64,000 nt of DNA, taken from NCBI RefSeq assembly GCF_023151555.2, contig NZ_CP100426.1:992001-1056000 (forward strand), read 5' to 3'. Positions 16,932 to 24,768 of this stretch are shown here, piece after piece; the stretch's first letter is position 1; each line of letters starts with the position of its first letter. The notes under the pieces were generated by a model, which worked only from the letters and a program-made list of their open reading frames with translations, was not told the origin of the DNA and searched no databases. A program made the position numbers and the translations under genes. Source of the DNA: Photobacterium sp. CCB-ST2H9. GTDB lineage: Bacteria; Pseudomonadota; Gammaproteobacteria; Enterobacterales; Vibrionaceae.

Positions 16932-17411
16932 ATGGAGAGAAACATGAGCCAGCCGAGATCATACGAGCCCGTTTCAAAACTAACTAAATGGTTCTGTTAT
17001 ACCGTCGCAATTGGGTTAATACCGATTGCACTTCGGTTTCTGGCTTGCATCTTTATTGATGGTATAGATCAATTCACAGCAGCAGATTTCATTGCATTTG
17101 GCTTTGTTTTACATATCTCAATATTCAATGAGATAGAGCATTTAACTGGTGATGAGACCTGGAAGTCTACAAGTAACACTATCTCCATATGTGGCATTGC
17201 TCTCTATGCTTTCCTGATGTTTGCTCTACTAATAGTTGAATCTGGATTTGACAAGATAAAAGTAGAACAGCTCACGCAATCGACAATGATTTTGGCCTGC
17301 TGTTCATTTATACTTTGTTTCGTCATTTTCAGAAGATTGACTGCAAAGGCGAAAGCATCGCAGCCAACAAAGTCAGCAATAGGAGAAGAGCCATGCTCGC
17401 AGACATCATAA
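16932..17411 (+). CDS. Four-TM membrane protein, gene 1 of cargo operon
   Basis: 159 residues with four predicted membrane segments (about 20-40, 48-66, 82-103 and 113-133) and short polar ends; no recognised family. Starts 26 bases after cI; ATGs at 16932 and 16944 both have usable purine-rich upstream sequence. Its last 19 bases overlap the start of the next gene. AT-richer than the flanking phage genes. With the next two genes it forms a compact unit at the cI-int cargo site, which suggests a membrane-linked defence or exclusion role (inference). Confidence 0.65.
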   Translation: MERNMSQPRSYEPVSKLTKWFCYTVAIGLIPIALRFLACIFIDGIDQFTAADFIAFGFVLHISIFNEIEHLTGDETWKSTSNTISICGIALYAFLMFALLIVESGFDKIKVEQLTQSTMILACCSFILCFVIFRRLTAKAKASQPTKSAIGEEPCSQTS

Positions 17412-17581
17412 TCAGTGGAATTACTTTGATTGCGGTTGTTGCAACACTGATCTTCTCAATTTGGACTTACGTTGATACAAAACGTAAGTACTCTCATGAA
17501 CAATTTATCCAAGAACGAAAAGCTAAAAGGGATGAAGCGAGGAAGCGCTTCAAAAAACGGACAAGGCTGACAAGAAAATGA
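17393..17581 (+). CDS. Single-TM protein with basic tail, gene 2 of cargo operon
   Basis: 62 residues from the ATG at 17393 (RBS GGAGAAG 5 bases upstream). One N-terminal membrane helix (about 4-26, ISGITLIAVVATLIFSIW) is followed by a highly basic, helical tail (about 30-62) rich in Lys, Arg and Glu. It begins inside the 3' end of gene 1 and ends on the ATGA start of gene 3, so all three are translationally coupled. It could anchor or relay to the third protein. Confidence 0.65.
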   Translation: MLADIIISGITLIAVVATLIFSIWTYVDTKRKYSHEQFIQERKAKRDEARKRFKKRTRLTRK

Positions 17582-18492
17582 TCAAAAATTTTATCTACTT
17601 AGACGAACCTAAACTTTACTCTTATTCATCACAATTATTTGAAGGCGTAACTGAATTTGTACTAAATGAAGATCAAATAGTAAATGAAGACAGCGAGACA
17701 TCTAAACAGGGAGTCACATCAGGCAGAGTTATTGCTGATGTAATTCGTGAAACTAGCTCTACAACTTCAAAAAAATTCCTTCATGATCATTCATTTAATA
17801 TATTTGAGACAGAACTTTTAAAATCAGGTTCATTAATTAATGTAGCTAACGATAATCTAACCTATTCCGAGATATGTGCATCTAATAAATCCTTTGTTCG
17901 AATTAGAGCTCAAGGAAAATTTGTTGATATTCGCGAGATTCAGTATTTCTTACAAAACCTTAATGAAACTACCCTCTCTTTAATACACCTAAAATTTACT
18001 GAGCAAATACAGTATTTAGAAAAGCTTAGATCTGAAAACTCAAAATCTAATGAATTTAAAAAAATTCAATCCCAATTAGATAAAACAATAAATCAAGCAG
18101 TGGCAAATCAAGAGAACTTTCTACCTGAAAAAGTTACTAAAAGTTTAGTTCAAGTACTCAACTTATTTGGAGATGATATTATTCGATTTCAACAAACTCT
18201 AGGTGGAACTCTATTCTCATCATGCTTAAATAATGAACACCTGAGGGATTCATTGAAATCAATTTACAGAAAGTATTCAAGAAAAACTGCAAAAGACTTT
18301 ATTGTTCTTGGGGCGATAAGTAATATTGGCGGTAAACATAAAACTAAATTCTCAGTACCAAGTGAAAACGACAATCCTTTAGCTCACATATATTCACTTG
18401 CAGAAAACATGTATGATCTTGAGCAAACTTTTGGTGGCCGTGCTGAAAATGAAATCATAATTGAACCAATTGCTATTTATACTGAACTGTAG
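17578..18492 (+). CDS. DUF6414-like protein, gene 3 of cargo operon
   Basis: 304 residues, no signal peptide or membrane segment. The start, NFIYLDEPKLYSYSSQLFEG, and the FLHDHSFNIFE block (about residues 63-75) resemble DUF6414 proteins as I remember them. A helical, Gln/Asn/Lys-rich middle (about 135-190) may be a coiled coil, followed by a conserved-looking C-terminal region (VLGAISNIGG...). Markedly AT-rich compared with the phage core. I know of no described function; it is the likely effector or sensor of the three-gene unit by size and lack of membrane helices. Confidence 0.65.
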   Translation: MIKNFIYLDEPKLYSYSSQLFEGVTEFVLNEDQIVNEDSETSKQGVTSGRVIADVIRETSSTTSKKFLHDHSFNIFETELLKSGSLINVANDNLTYSEICASNKSFVRIRAQGKFVDIREIQYFLQNLNETTLSLIHLKFTEQIQYLEKLRSENSKSNEFKKIQSQLDKTINQAVANQENFLPEKVTKSLVQVLNLFGDDIIRFQQTLGGTLFSSCLNNEHLRDSLKSIYRKYSRKTAKDFIVLGAISNIGGKHKTKFSVPSENDNPLAHIYSLAENMYDLEQTFGGRAENEIIIEPIAIYTEL

Positions 18493-18516
18493 TTTTTATT
18501 CTATAAGGTTAACAAC

Positions 18517-18844
18517 ATGACTTTACAGATCGCTCTAACATACTATTGCCCCAAAGTTGGTTGCATCTCGAAGTTGGAACAAAGATGTTCAGGTAACTTT
18601 GACATACCCAAACTAATGACTGGCAAAAGGCAAGAGTTGCCCCCCGCCATTTTGGGCAGTTAGAACAAGAGCGCAAAACCCAGACGCTCCGACCTGTGGC
18701 TATGCTTCCTCGCCTCGTTTCTGACGTTGACGAATGGGGTGAGTTAGCTAACCAGATGCAAAGCATATTGAAAGACAATATCAAGATGGATACCTCACCT
18801 GATTATGGCGGTCTGCCAAAGCTTGAACTCGTGGCAAGTCGATA
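18517..18844 (+). pseudogene. Small gene broken by a frameshift at a C6 run
   Basis: An ATG at 18517 with AAGG upstream opens a 48-codon frame (MTLQIALTYYCPKVGC...) that stops at 18663. The next frame stays open from about 18601 to a TAA at 18844 (HFGQLEQERKTQTLRPVAML ... LPKLELVASR). A single indel in the CCCCCC run at about 18640 would join them into one protein of about 109 residues. The first 50 bases are recognisably repeated after the lipoprotein gene of prophage remnant 2 (about 24797-24850). Function unknown. Confidence 0.5.
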
Positions 18845-18847
18845 ACT

Positions 18848-19648
18848 TTAGAAGCTTCTAAAGAAGCCGAATCCACTTGGTGTTTGAACATCAGGGGACG
18901 TTTTCTTGTTCAAGAGCCCCCAGCCACCGAAGCCATTAGCGTGGGCAGAACATCCGATATCCCAGCCTCTTGGTTGGCCTTCACATAGAGTAATCAAGGT
19001 ATCGTCTTTAATGACATACCCGTCTATCGTTCTGTCAAGGAACATACCTCTAAGGATTTCAACTTTCGTGTCTGACAGGTTCATATCAAGGATTATGTCA
19101 CCGAGCCCAGCTCGTACTTTGATATTTTCGCCTTCATAAACGTAATCCCAATTACCAGTGGCGACCATTAGTTCCCCTCTCACCAAAGCTAGAAGAATGT
19201 CACCTCGAACATTCGTCACCTGAAGGGAAACAGACAGCCAGCCTTCATCGCTGTGAATGGTGAAGTAACTTTTACCATTGATCCAGACAGGATGATGATC
19301 GCCGTTTCCATTTGGATACCAACCACTCACGACATTGTTGCCCAACAGAGTAAGCAGTTCTTGAGAGGGCTCAACTTGGAATCCCGAAGTATGGGGACGA
19401 GTGGAATTAAACGGCTGTTTCTTTGCCGCTTTGATGCGTTCTTTAGATAGCTTGTTGGTGGTTTTTGCCGAATGATGGTTGGGGCACAGCAGGACTAAAT
19501 TGTCCGCAGTGTGCTCCTGAACGTCGGCATATTCCTCAATATGGTCATATTGAAAGAAAGGCATCCCACAAATGGCACAACCGAAGCAGCATTGCTGTCT
19601 GACTTCTCGTTTTATTGGTTCTGGTATAGCGGGTCTATCTTCAGCCAT
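18848..19648 (-). CDS. HNH endonuclease-domain protein with unknown C-terminal domain
   Basis: 266 residues. The N-terminal 65 residues form an HNH motif: zinc cysteines CAIC (24, 27), YDHIEEY with D35/H36, then DNLVLLCPNHH with N50, C55 and H58/H59. The remaining 200 residues are beta-rich with many Gly, Trp and Asp residues (WYPNGNGDHHPVWINGK, GELMVATGNWDYVYEGENIKV, GWDIGCSAHANGFGGWG). They match no family I know and could sense ligands or bind modified DNA. Transcribed against the three-gene operon, just before int. Confidence 0.75.
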   Translation of the reverse strand: MAEDRPAIPEPIKREVRQQCCFGCAICGMPFFQYDHIEEYADVQEHTADNLVLLCPNHHSAKTTNKLSKERIKAAKKQPFNSTRPHTSGFQVEPSQELLTLLGNNVVSGWYPNGNGDHHPVWINGKSYFTIHSDEGWLSVSLQVTNVRGDILLALVRGELMVATGNWDYVYEGENIKVRAGLGDIILDMNLSDTKVEILRGMFLDRTIDGYVIKDDTLITLCEGQPRGWDIGCSAHANGFGGWGLLNKKTSPDVQTPSGFGFFRSF

Positions 19649-20011
19649 TTTGACTCCCTTTAGCTATCGGTTTTTTACTGTTCCATCATATCAGTGACTG
19701 AATATTGATCAACTTCTTGTATGCGCGTGTAAGCTGATGAGTCGCTTGGTAGGAATAATGAACAGACTGAGTTTTTCGACTTCATTTGCCATACTTCAGA
19801 TAATGCAAAATACTCAGAGTGTTCTTTGGTACATAACTCATTTATGTCCAATGACGAGTTTGTATAGCTCATTGTACGATCTGTTAAAGTCTAAAGTGTC
19901 AGAATTCAAATGAGCCACCACTCATTGTATTTCTTCGTCCATATCAAACATTGTTTCACAACCCGCCTCAATTTATACTGTTTTTTTATACAGCACTCTG
20001 GGCAATTTTCC
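19649..20011. other. int leader region
   Basis: 363 bases without a convincing gene. The distal part (about 19860-20011) is conserved in prophage remnant 2 (about 27710-27857), including CTCATTGTACGATCTGTTAAAG and GAATTCAAATGAGCCACCACTCATTG. This suggests an int promoter or Int/Cox binding region. A 65-codon minus-strand frame at 19675-19872 has no RBS. Confidence 0.5.
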
Positions 20012-21034
20012 ATGTCTATCCGAAACCTCAAAGATGGCTCCAAGAATCCGTGGATTTGCGAGTGCTACCCCAGTGGCCGCAATGGCAAGCGGGTGCGCAA
20101 ACGCTTCAGCACCAAAGGCGAAGCCGTTGCCTTTGAACGCTTCATCATGCGGGAAGTAGACGATAAGCCCTGGCTTGGTGAAAAGCCGGATCACCGCCGC
20201 CTGGCTGACTTAATTGAGCTGTGGTTTCAGCTGCATGGTAAGAAGCTCAGTTCTGGCCACAGGGCACAAACACGTATGCTGGCAGTGTGTAATGACCTCA
20301 ATAACCCGATAGCCAGCCACATCACGACAAAAGAACTGGCGCACTACTTTTCAAACCGCCCAAACCGGGGCCTGGGTCGGACCGGTAAAGAACTGGCAAA
20401 CAACACCATTGTAAACGACATCGCCAACCTTCGGGGCATGTTCAACCAACTCACCAAACTGGACGAATGGGGTTTGCCTAACCCATTTGATGGACTCAGT
20501 TCTGTCAGAAGGTCTGAGACAGAATTGACCTTTCTTACAACAACTCAAATATTGCATTTGTTCGAAACCATCAAACAAAGTGACTGTTACAACGATCTGA
20601 AGCTGATATTTAAGATTTGCCTCGCAACCGGAGCCCGTATCAACGAAGCCGTTTTGTTAAAAGGCTCACACGTATTTGATTGCAAAATTACCTTTGTGAA
20701 TACCAAAGGTAAGCGAAACCGTACTATCCCAATTGCTGAAACGCTCTACCAGGAACTCAAACCAGAACACAGCGGAAGACTGTTTTCCTGCACCTATTAC
20801 ACTGCTTATAAGTGGTTAAGTATAGCCCTGCCCGATTTACCCTATGGGCAAGGCACGCATGTTCTACGGCATACTTTTGCCACTGAGTTTATGCGTGCTG
20901 GAGGGAACATTTTGGATTTGCAGCATGCGCTGGGCCATAAAAACATCAAGCATACGATGATTTACGCCCATTTCTCACCCGATCATTTATCGTCTGTCGT
21001 CCGGTTAAATCCGCTCAACCGCATCGATATCTAG
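20012..21034 (+). CDS. int: Tyrosine integrase, P2 Int family
   Basis: 340 residues from the ATG at 20012 (P2 Int is 337). The start MSIRNLKDGSKNPW is that of Vibrio P2-like integrases; an ATG at 19910 would add 34 unlikely residues. Catalytic motifs: R in ATGARINEAVLL (about 205), HVLRHTFA (about 288), LGHKNIKHT (about 312) and tyrosine in MIYAHF (about 321). It integrates and, with Cox, excises the phage. It lies next to the attachment site, ending 116 bases before the chromosomal gene fragment. Confidence 0.93.
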   Translation: MSIRNLKDGSKNPWICECYPSGRNGKRVRKRFSTKGEAVAFERFIMREVDDKPWLGEKPDHRRLADLIELWFQLHGKKLSSGHRAQTRMLAVCNDLNNPIASHITTKELAHYFSNRPNRGLGRTGKELANNTIVNDIANLRGMFNQLTKLDEWGLPNPFDGLSSVRRSETELTFLTTTQILHLFETIKQSDCYNDLKLIFKICLATGARINEAVLLKGSHVFDCKITFVNTKGKRNRTIPIAETLYQELKPEHSGRLFSCTYYTAYKWLSIALPDLPYGQGTHVLRHTFATEFMRAGGNILDLQHALGHKNIKHTMIYAHFSPDHLSSVVRLNPLNRIDI

Positions 21035-21056
21035 TGGCGACAAAATGGCGACAAAA
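21035..21056 (+). repeat. Tandem 11-bp repeat after int
   Basis: TGGCGACAAAA occurs twice head to tail, starting on the base after the int stop. Position between int and the attachment region suggests Int arm-binding sites. Confidence 0.6.
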
Positions 21057-21107
21057 CTCAGGATTTTTCGGTTTTCATCGGTTTTCTTCAGATTCAGAGA
21101 TTATCCT

Positions 21108-21140
21108 AATCCCTTGTTATACCTGTGATAGCAAGGGATT
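21108..21140. repeat. Inverted repeat near prophage right end
   Basis: AATCCCTTG and CAAGGGATT flank a 15-base loop. It may be an int terminator or an arm/core structure of the attachment site. Confidence 0.5.
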
Positions 21141-21150
21141 CCGGGCTTTC

Positions 21151-21175
21151 TCAGGCAGAGTAAATATTATAACCC
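21151..21175. other. Probable prophage right attachment junction (attR)
   Basis: Similarity to Lon-like AAA proteases stops at the codons for GYNIY (minus strand, about 21158-21172), and phage sequence begins beyond. The core should lie in or beside this AT-rich segment (GTAAATATTATAACC). The other copy is outside the window, so the exact core cannot be defined. Confidence 0.55.
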
Positions 21176-21339
21176 TTCTCCTTAATCGACATCGCAAACT
21201 CAACCGCCTGCTGGGCACGCTCCTGGCCGACGATCTCGTCCAGCGGTTCTAAATGTTTGGTCGATGTACAGTCGGCATCCAGCCCGTTCAGGGTGCAGCT
21301 GCGGTACAGGGTATCGGATTTTAATACTTGAATGGTCAT
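21151..21339 (-). pseudogene. 5' fragment of Lon-like AAA protease gene interrupted by prophage
   Basis: 62 codons ending in an accidental stop. LEPLDEIVGQERAQQAVEFA followed by SIKEKGYNIY is the conserved start of the Lon-like/AAA_32 protease family (usually about 780-800 residues), whose next element is the Walker A loop, missing here. The gene reads leftward into the prophage, so the rest is expected beyond the prophage left end. Integration therefore seems to have split a host gene near codon 60. Confidence 0.7.
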
Positions 21340-21738
21340 ACCCTTCCCCTTCTTCTCTTCACTGATAATGGTTTCAGTGTAGTCAGCAAATAGTTACTTT
21401 TTAGTGACTTAGCTTGGTTTTAGGGCGTAAAACGTTTGATTGTCTGTTTTTTGTGCGATTTTGGATTCGGGGAAATGAAACCGGCTTGGATTTGGTTGGT
21501 TGATTTTAAATCGCCCAAAAGGTTTAAGCCGTAAGAAGACAGGCGAAGCACAGGCCATTTATTCCAGAACGACTGAATCGCTGCGGTCCTGATTCCCCCT
21601 CGCAACACACCGGGAAATAACGTTGAGTCGATCATTTCAGCCTCCGCATTGAAAGTCCGCTCTAAAAGAGATTTTTTTGTATTGGATACTGCTGATGGCG
21701 GTGAATGCCGCCATCAAATTCACTTAACGATGTAACCT
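21340..21738. other. Junction region between protease fragment and prophage remnant 2
   Basis: The first 60 bases would hold the protease promoter. A 71-codon minus-strand frame (21420-21635) lacks convincing coding features. A palindrome at 21694-21715 (GATGGCGG/CCGCCATC) matches part of the 75-residue early gene of prophage 1, marking the left edge of recognisable phage sequence. Confidence 0.45.
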
Positions 21739-22197
21739 TTACGTTTGCCATTCAATCAGCGGAAACTGCTTCAGAAAGTGGTTTGCTTCATCCACCCAGC
21801 AACGACCCGCCTCAACGGCACGTGTCGCATCATCCGTGGCATTGCCCGTTTGCTTGATAACCGGAACCTGCGCTTCAAGATAATCGCAATGCTCCTTGAG
21901 CCGATCCCGTAAATAACCAATCAGGCGAATCCCTTGCAACGGCGTGGTATTTGCCAGCGAAAGCACACACCAGCCGTTCATCAGACCAAAGTGATCGCCC
22001 CGCTGCACATAGGTGATTTTTGCATTCATTACCTGCCCGGTATCATCGCCGTTATCGTCAACCTCTCGCAGAATCAGGACATCACCAGCACGATAATCAC
22101 GATCGTTCAAACGCACTTCATGGGTTTTACGTCCGGCTAAGACTTCTCTGAAATGAACAGGCTGTACTTTCACTTCATGGAGAGTGACTTGATTCAC
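21739..22197 (-). CDS. DUF3850-like (ASCH/PUA fold) protein, remnant 2
   Basis: 152 residues, full-length homologue of the prophage 1 protein at 13762. The ASCH blocks are clearer here: VLAGRKTHEVRLNDRDY, AGDVLILREVDDNGD, ITYV and GLMNGWCVLSLA. The N-terminal half is well conserved between the two, the C-terminal half less so. The frame is intact and overlaps its upstream neighbour by ATGA, so it may still be expressed if read-through occurs. Confidence 0.72.
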   Translation of the reverse strand: MNQVTLHEVKVQPVHFREVLAGRKTHEVRLNDRDYRAGDVLILREVDDNGDDTGQVMNAKITYVQRGDHFGLMNGWCVLSLANTTPLQGIRLIGYLRDRLKEHCDYLEAQVPVIKQTGNATDDATRAVEAGRCWVDEANHFLKQFPLIEWQT

Positions 22198-22700
22198 GAT
22201 TGCACCCCCGCTGTCAGGTGCGCTTCAGCAATCAACTCAATCAGCTTATCTTCAATCGCCAGCAAATCCTGAATGTCATCATGTGCAAAATGAAATGAAT
22301 CATCAAATAAACGAACTTCACTTTGCCAGTTTTCATAAGGGGTATTTTGCGGACACACGTAAATATACAGCCAGTCGGTATGGGGCGAATAGCTCACGTG
22401 AACATGCAGCAAGTGTTTACACTCGATTGCCATTTGCAGAATGCCTAAGGCCACATCATGAGCACTGCGATTTAGGATCGCCTCGGCCAGTTTCTCAGCG
22501 TCCATAGCCCCTGTTTCTGCCGGTTCTTCCTGAGAGCTGAAGGAAGTTGTCCCCTGAACCAGTACGTGCCGCACAATGGCTTCACAGCGGTTTAACAACA
22601 TCAGATTTTCTTCCGAGTGCCGGTTCACTTCTTTGAGTAATTCAACGGCTTCTTTTTTTGCCTGCTGGGCTTGTTCCAGTATGGCTTGTGCATGACTCAT
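22194..22700 (-). CDS. Hypothetical helical protein, remnant 2
   Basis: 168 residues, same length as its homologue at 14208, with the same N-terminal helix (EQAQQAKKEAVELLKEVNRHSEE) and a conserved C-terminal DIQDLLAIEDKLIELIAEA. Frame intact. A GTCCGC/GCGGAC hairpin lies just upstream at about 22728-22745, as in prophage 1. Function unknown. Confidence 0.6.
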   Translation of the reverse strand: MSHAQAILEQAQQAKKEAVELLKEVNRHSEENLMLLNRCEAIVRHVLVQGTTSFSSQEEPAETGAMDAEKLAEAILNRSAHDVALGILQMAIECKHLLHVHVSYSPHTDWLYIYVCPQNTPYENWQSEVRLFDDSFHFAHDDIQDLLAIEDKLIELIAEAHLTAGVQS

Positions 22701-22749
22701 GCTTTTCTCCTAACCAAAGTGACAAGAAAGTCCGCACCAGGCGGACACA

Positions 22750-23070
22750 TTGCAACATCAATTCACGGGAAAACTTGAAGGGTTCATACAACAAAGAGGA
22801 CCAGTCAGGTTCTCAGAACGGATGACGACGATCACCGCTGGCTGCCTTCTTCTGCCTCTTAACAGGTTCAGGCCCGTCACAATTTCAGACCTGTCGCAGC
22901 TTTAGACCGCTCAGCGACGATTCATCAAGATATTCAGCCACACGTAACTACAGGCCGCGAAGGTCCGGACGTATTCCAGCGGAATGCCTCTTTCACAGCG
23001 AAATACATTTTTACAGTGAAATACCTTTATTTTTCAGAACGGGCCCATGGAATCCCTTCTGAAAGTCCGG
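22750..23070 (-). pseudogene. Decayed copy of the 133-residue early gene
   Basis: Sequence around 22765-22850 still aligns with the 3' part of the gene at 14777-15178 (GAAGGGTTCA..., GGGCCAG/GGACCAG). Frame is lost and repeated duplicated phrases appear. At 23060-23085 a phrase matching the end of the CII gene (GGTAATGGGGACACTGTTC) is followed directly by cox-leader-like sequence, showing deletion of cII and cox coding DNA. Confidence 0.6.
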
Positions 23071-23267
23071 TAATGGGGACACTGTTCAAAATTTTATGCT
23101 GAATGATAACTGGTGGCTCGCCACAAAATCATGGAAATTTGTCATCGTACAGATCTGCGAGATGCAGGGGTGTATTAAAGGAAAACATGGTGCTATCCTC
23201 CTGAGTTGGTTTGCTTTTTTATCGGGTTTCTTTTGCTTTGGTCGGCAAGATACCCAAGGACAGAACG

Positions 23268-24269
23268 ATGATAGATCGCCAAAACAACAACCTCAATGAA
23301 AATTTGGCGATCAATATCAAAAATAACATCATTGGCGATATGGTAAAGGGAAAGATTCTGCCTTTTGACTACTTAAAAGGTCATGCGTTTACTGAGATGC
23401 TCAAGAAAGTGACCGGGTGTAAAACATTCCTGGAGTTGTCACAGATATTTGACGTCAAGAAACCAACATTCAGCACTTGGAATTTACATAACCGGACCTC
23501 TCATGAGCTGATGGTGCGTTTACATCTTTCAAAAGGCATTCCCATGCGCACACTAGCGCTCGGTGAGGGGCTGGATAGTGAACAATTCATCAACAATAAT
23601 TTCGTTGGTGAACAAATCCCGTCTTTTGACTATCTGGTTGGTCAGCAATTTACGGAACTGGTCAGAAGTGCTGTGGGGTGCAGAACATTTCTGGAACTGG
23701 CTGATATTCTGGATGCCCCGAAATCAACCTTCAGTGCCTGGAACCAGCACAACCGTAACTCGCACGAGCTGATTGTCCGGTTGCATTTAGCCAAAGGCAT
23801 TTCTGTTCGTTTGCTGGCTCTAGGAGATATGAGCCATATCACAGAATCAGCGTTCTACCCTTCCCTGCGTGTCAATACAGAAAACCTGCAGGTACAGGAA
23901 TCCGCATCAACGTTCGGCAATCATCCTCTTGCCACGGTTGTACTGAAGAGCTATTGCCTGACTAACGGACAGCTGATTGATACCGGAGACATCCCCTATC
24001 CACTTCGACGGATGAACAGCTTCAACCTGAAGGCTGAACACACCATTGAAGTGGAAACGAATGAAGCGATCTACCTGGTAGATAAGTCTTCAACTGATGC
24101 TGTATCAGGTGTGTACCTAATCGATGTGGATGGCCTGCTGTCATTCAATCGTATTCAGCGTTTCCCAGGAAAGAAACTGGCGATCGCCTTCGGCGAGAGC
24201 ACGATTGAAGCAAAAGAAGAAGATATCAAGGTAATCGGCAGGGTTGCGGTTACTTCAAAGAAGGATTGA
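23268..24269 (+). CDS. CI-type repressor with two tandem DNA-binding domains
   Basis: 333 residues from the ATG at 23268 (RBS AAGGA 7 bases upstream). It has two copies of the CI N-terminal domain: residues about 32-98 (FTEMLKKVTGC ... STWNLHNRTSHEL) and about 118-184 (FTELVRSAVGC ... SAWNQHNRNSHEL). The usual C-terminal domain follows at about 225-330, nearly identical to that of the prophage 1 repressor. Family members have a single N-terminal domain, as in the 222-residue repressor at 16237. The frame is intact although the rest of the prophage has decayed, so it may be maintained for immunity. Confidence 0.82.
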   Translation: MIDRQNNNLNENLAINIKNNIIGDMVKGKILPFDYLKGHAFTEMLKKVTGCKTFLELSQIFDVKKPTFSTWNLHNRTSHELMVRLHLSKGIPMRTLALGEGLDSEQFINNNFVGEQIPSFDYLVGQQFTELVRSAVGCRTFLELADILDAPKSTFSAWNQHNRNSHELIVRLHLAKGISVRLLALGDMSHITESAFYPSLRVNTENLQVQESASTFGNHPLATVVLKSYCLTNGQLIDTGDIPYPLRRMNSFNLKAEHTIEVETNEAIYLVDKSSTDAVSGVYLIDVDGLLSFNRIQRFPGKKLAIAFGESTIEAKEEDIKVIGRVAVTSKKD

Positions 24270-24294
24270 TTTTGTGACTAGCTAGGGAAAGCTA

Positions 24295-24768
24295 ATGAAA
24301 ACTAGAATTCTTGCATCACTCGCCGTATCTATCGCACTTACTGCCTGCTCTGAAAACAAACCTGATTTTCAAGTAAACACCATTAAAGTCTCCGACTTTG
24401 CCTATGAGATAGGTGGTAAACCAGCGGTAAACATCAATCTCGCACAAGACGAAAAGAACTTTTGTGATGTAACTATATGGCGGGCAGATGTAAAACAAGG
24501 CTTCGACACCACACTCAAGCAAAAAAGCTCCGGTAACATCAGCTCAACTTGCATCATCAACGGCAAGACGTTCATGCAATCGTCAAAACATCCTACGATT
24601 GCAAGCCTAACAATTGATGAACTCGACGCACAAAATAACAAAGCAGTACTGCGTACTTCATTGAAGCTGGTTGACATCAAAACACTAGATGAATTCTTTG
24701 AAGTAAAAGATTTACGACTACCGATTGATGGTGAGCAGTTTGTGAATTTGGTTGAGTTACCAGAATAA
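24295..24768 (+). CDS. Putative lipoprotein, cargo of remnant 2
   Basis: 157 residues. A type II signal peptide ends in the lipobox LTAC (Cys 18), followed by Ser, so outer-membrane sorting is likely. The mature part is beta-rich with two further cysteines (FCDVTIW and STCIING). No family recognised. It starts 26 bases after cI, exactly where prophage 1 has its three-gene operon, so this is the same cargo site with different content. It might alter phage adsorption or entry, by analogy with other prophage lipoproteins. Confidence 0.6.
   Translation: MKTRILASLAVSIALTACSENKPDFQVNTIKVSDFAYEIGGKPAVNINLAQDEKNFCDVTIWRADVKQGFDTTLKQKSSGNISSTCIINGKTFMQSSKHPTIASLTIDELDAQNNKAVLRTSLKLVDIKTLDEFFEVKDLRLPIDGEQFVNLVELPE

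Larger units (their letters stand above)
1..21170. mobile_element. P2/K139-like prophage 1, right-hand part
   Basis: Gene order and orientation match P2-like phages: M, N, O read leftward, P and Q rightward, then accessory genes, replication gene A, early regulators, cI and int. The left end, with most structural genes and one attachment site, lies outside the window. The right end is set by the integrase and by the truncated chromosomal gene at 21151-21339. The head genes, gpA, cI and int all have full-length frames, so this element may be intact, but lysis and tail genes cannot be assessed. Confidence 0.9.

Noticed and set aside
19675..19872. 65-codon minus-strand frame between the HNH gene and int
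   Set aside because: No RBS, no recognisable motif, and the equivalent region of prophage 2 shows a conserved non-coding leader instead.
21420..21635. 71-codon minus-strand frame near the prophage junction
   Set aside because: Composition (WNKWPVLRLSSYG-like) resembles translated intergenic repeats; no RBS and no neighbour coupling.
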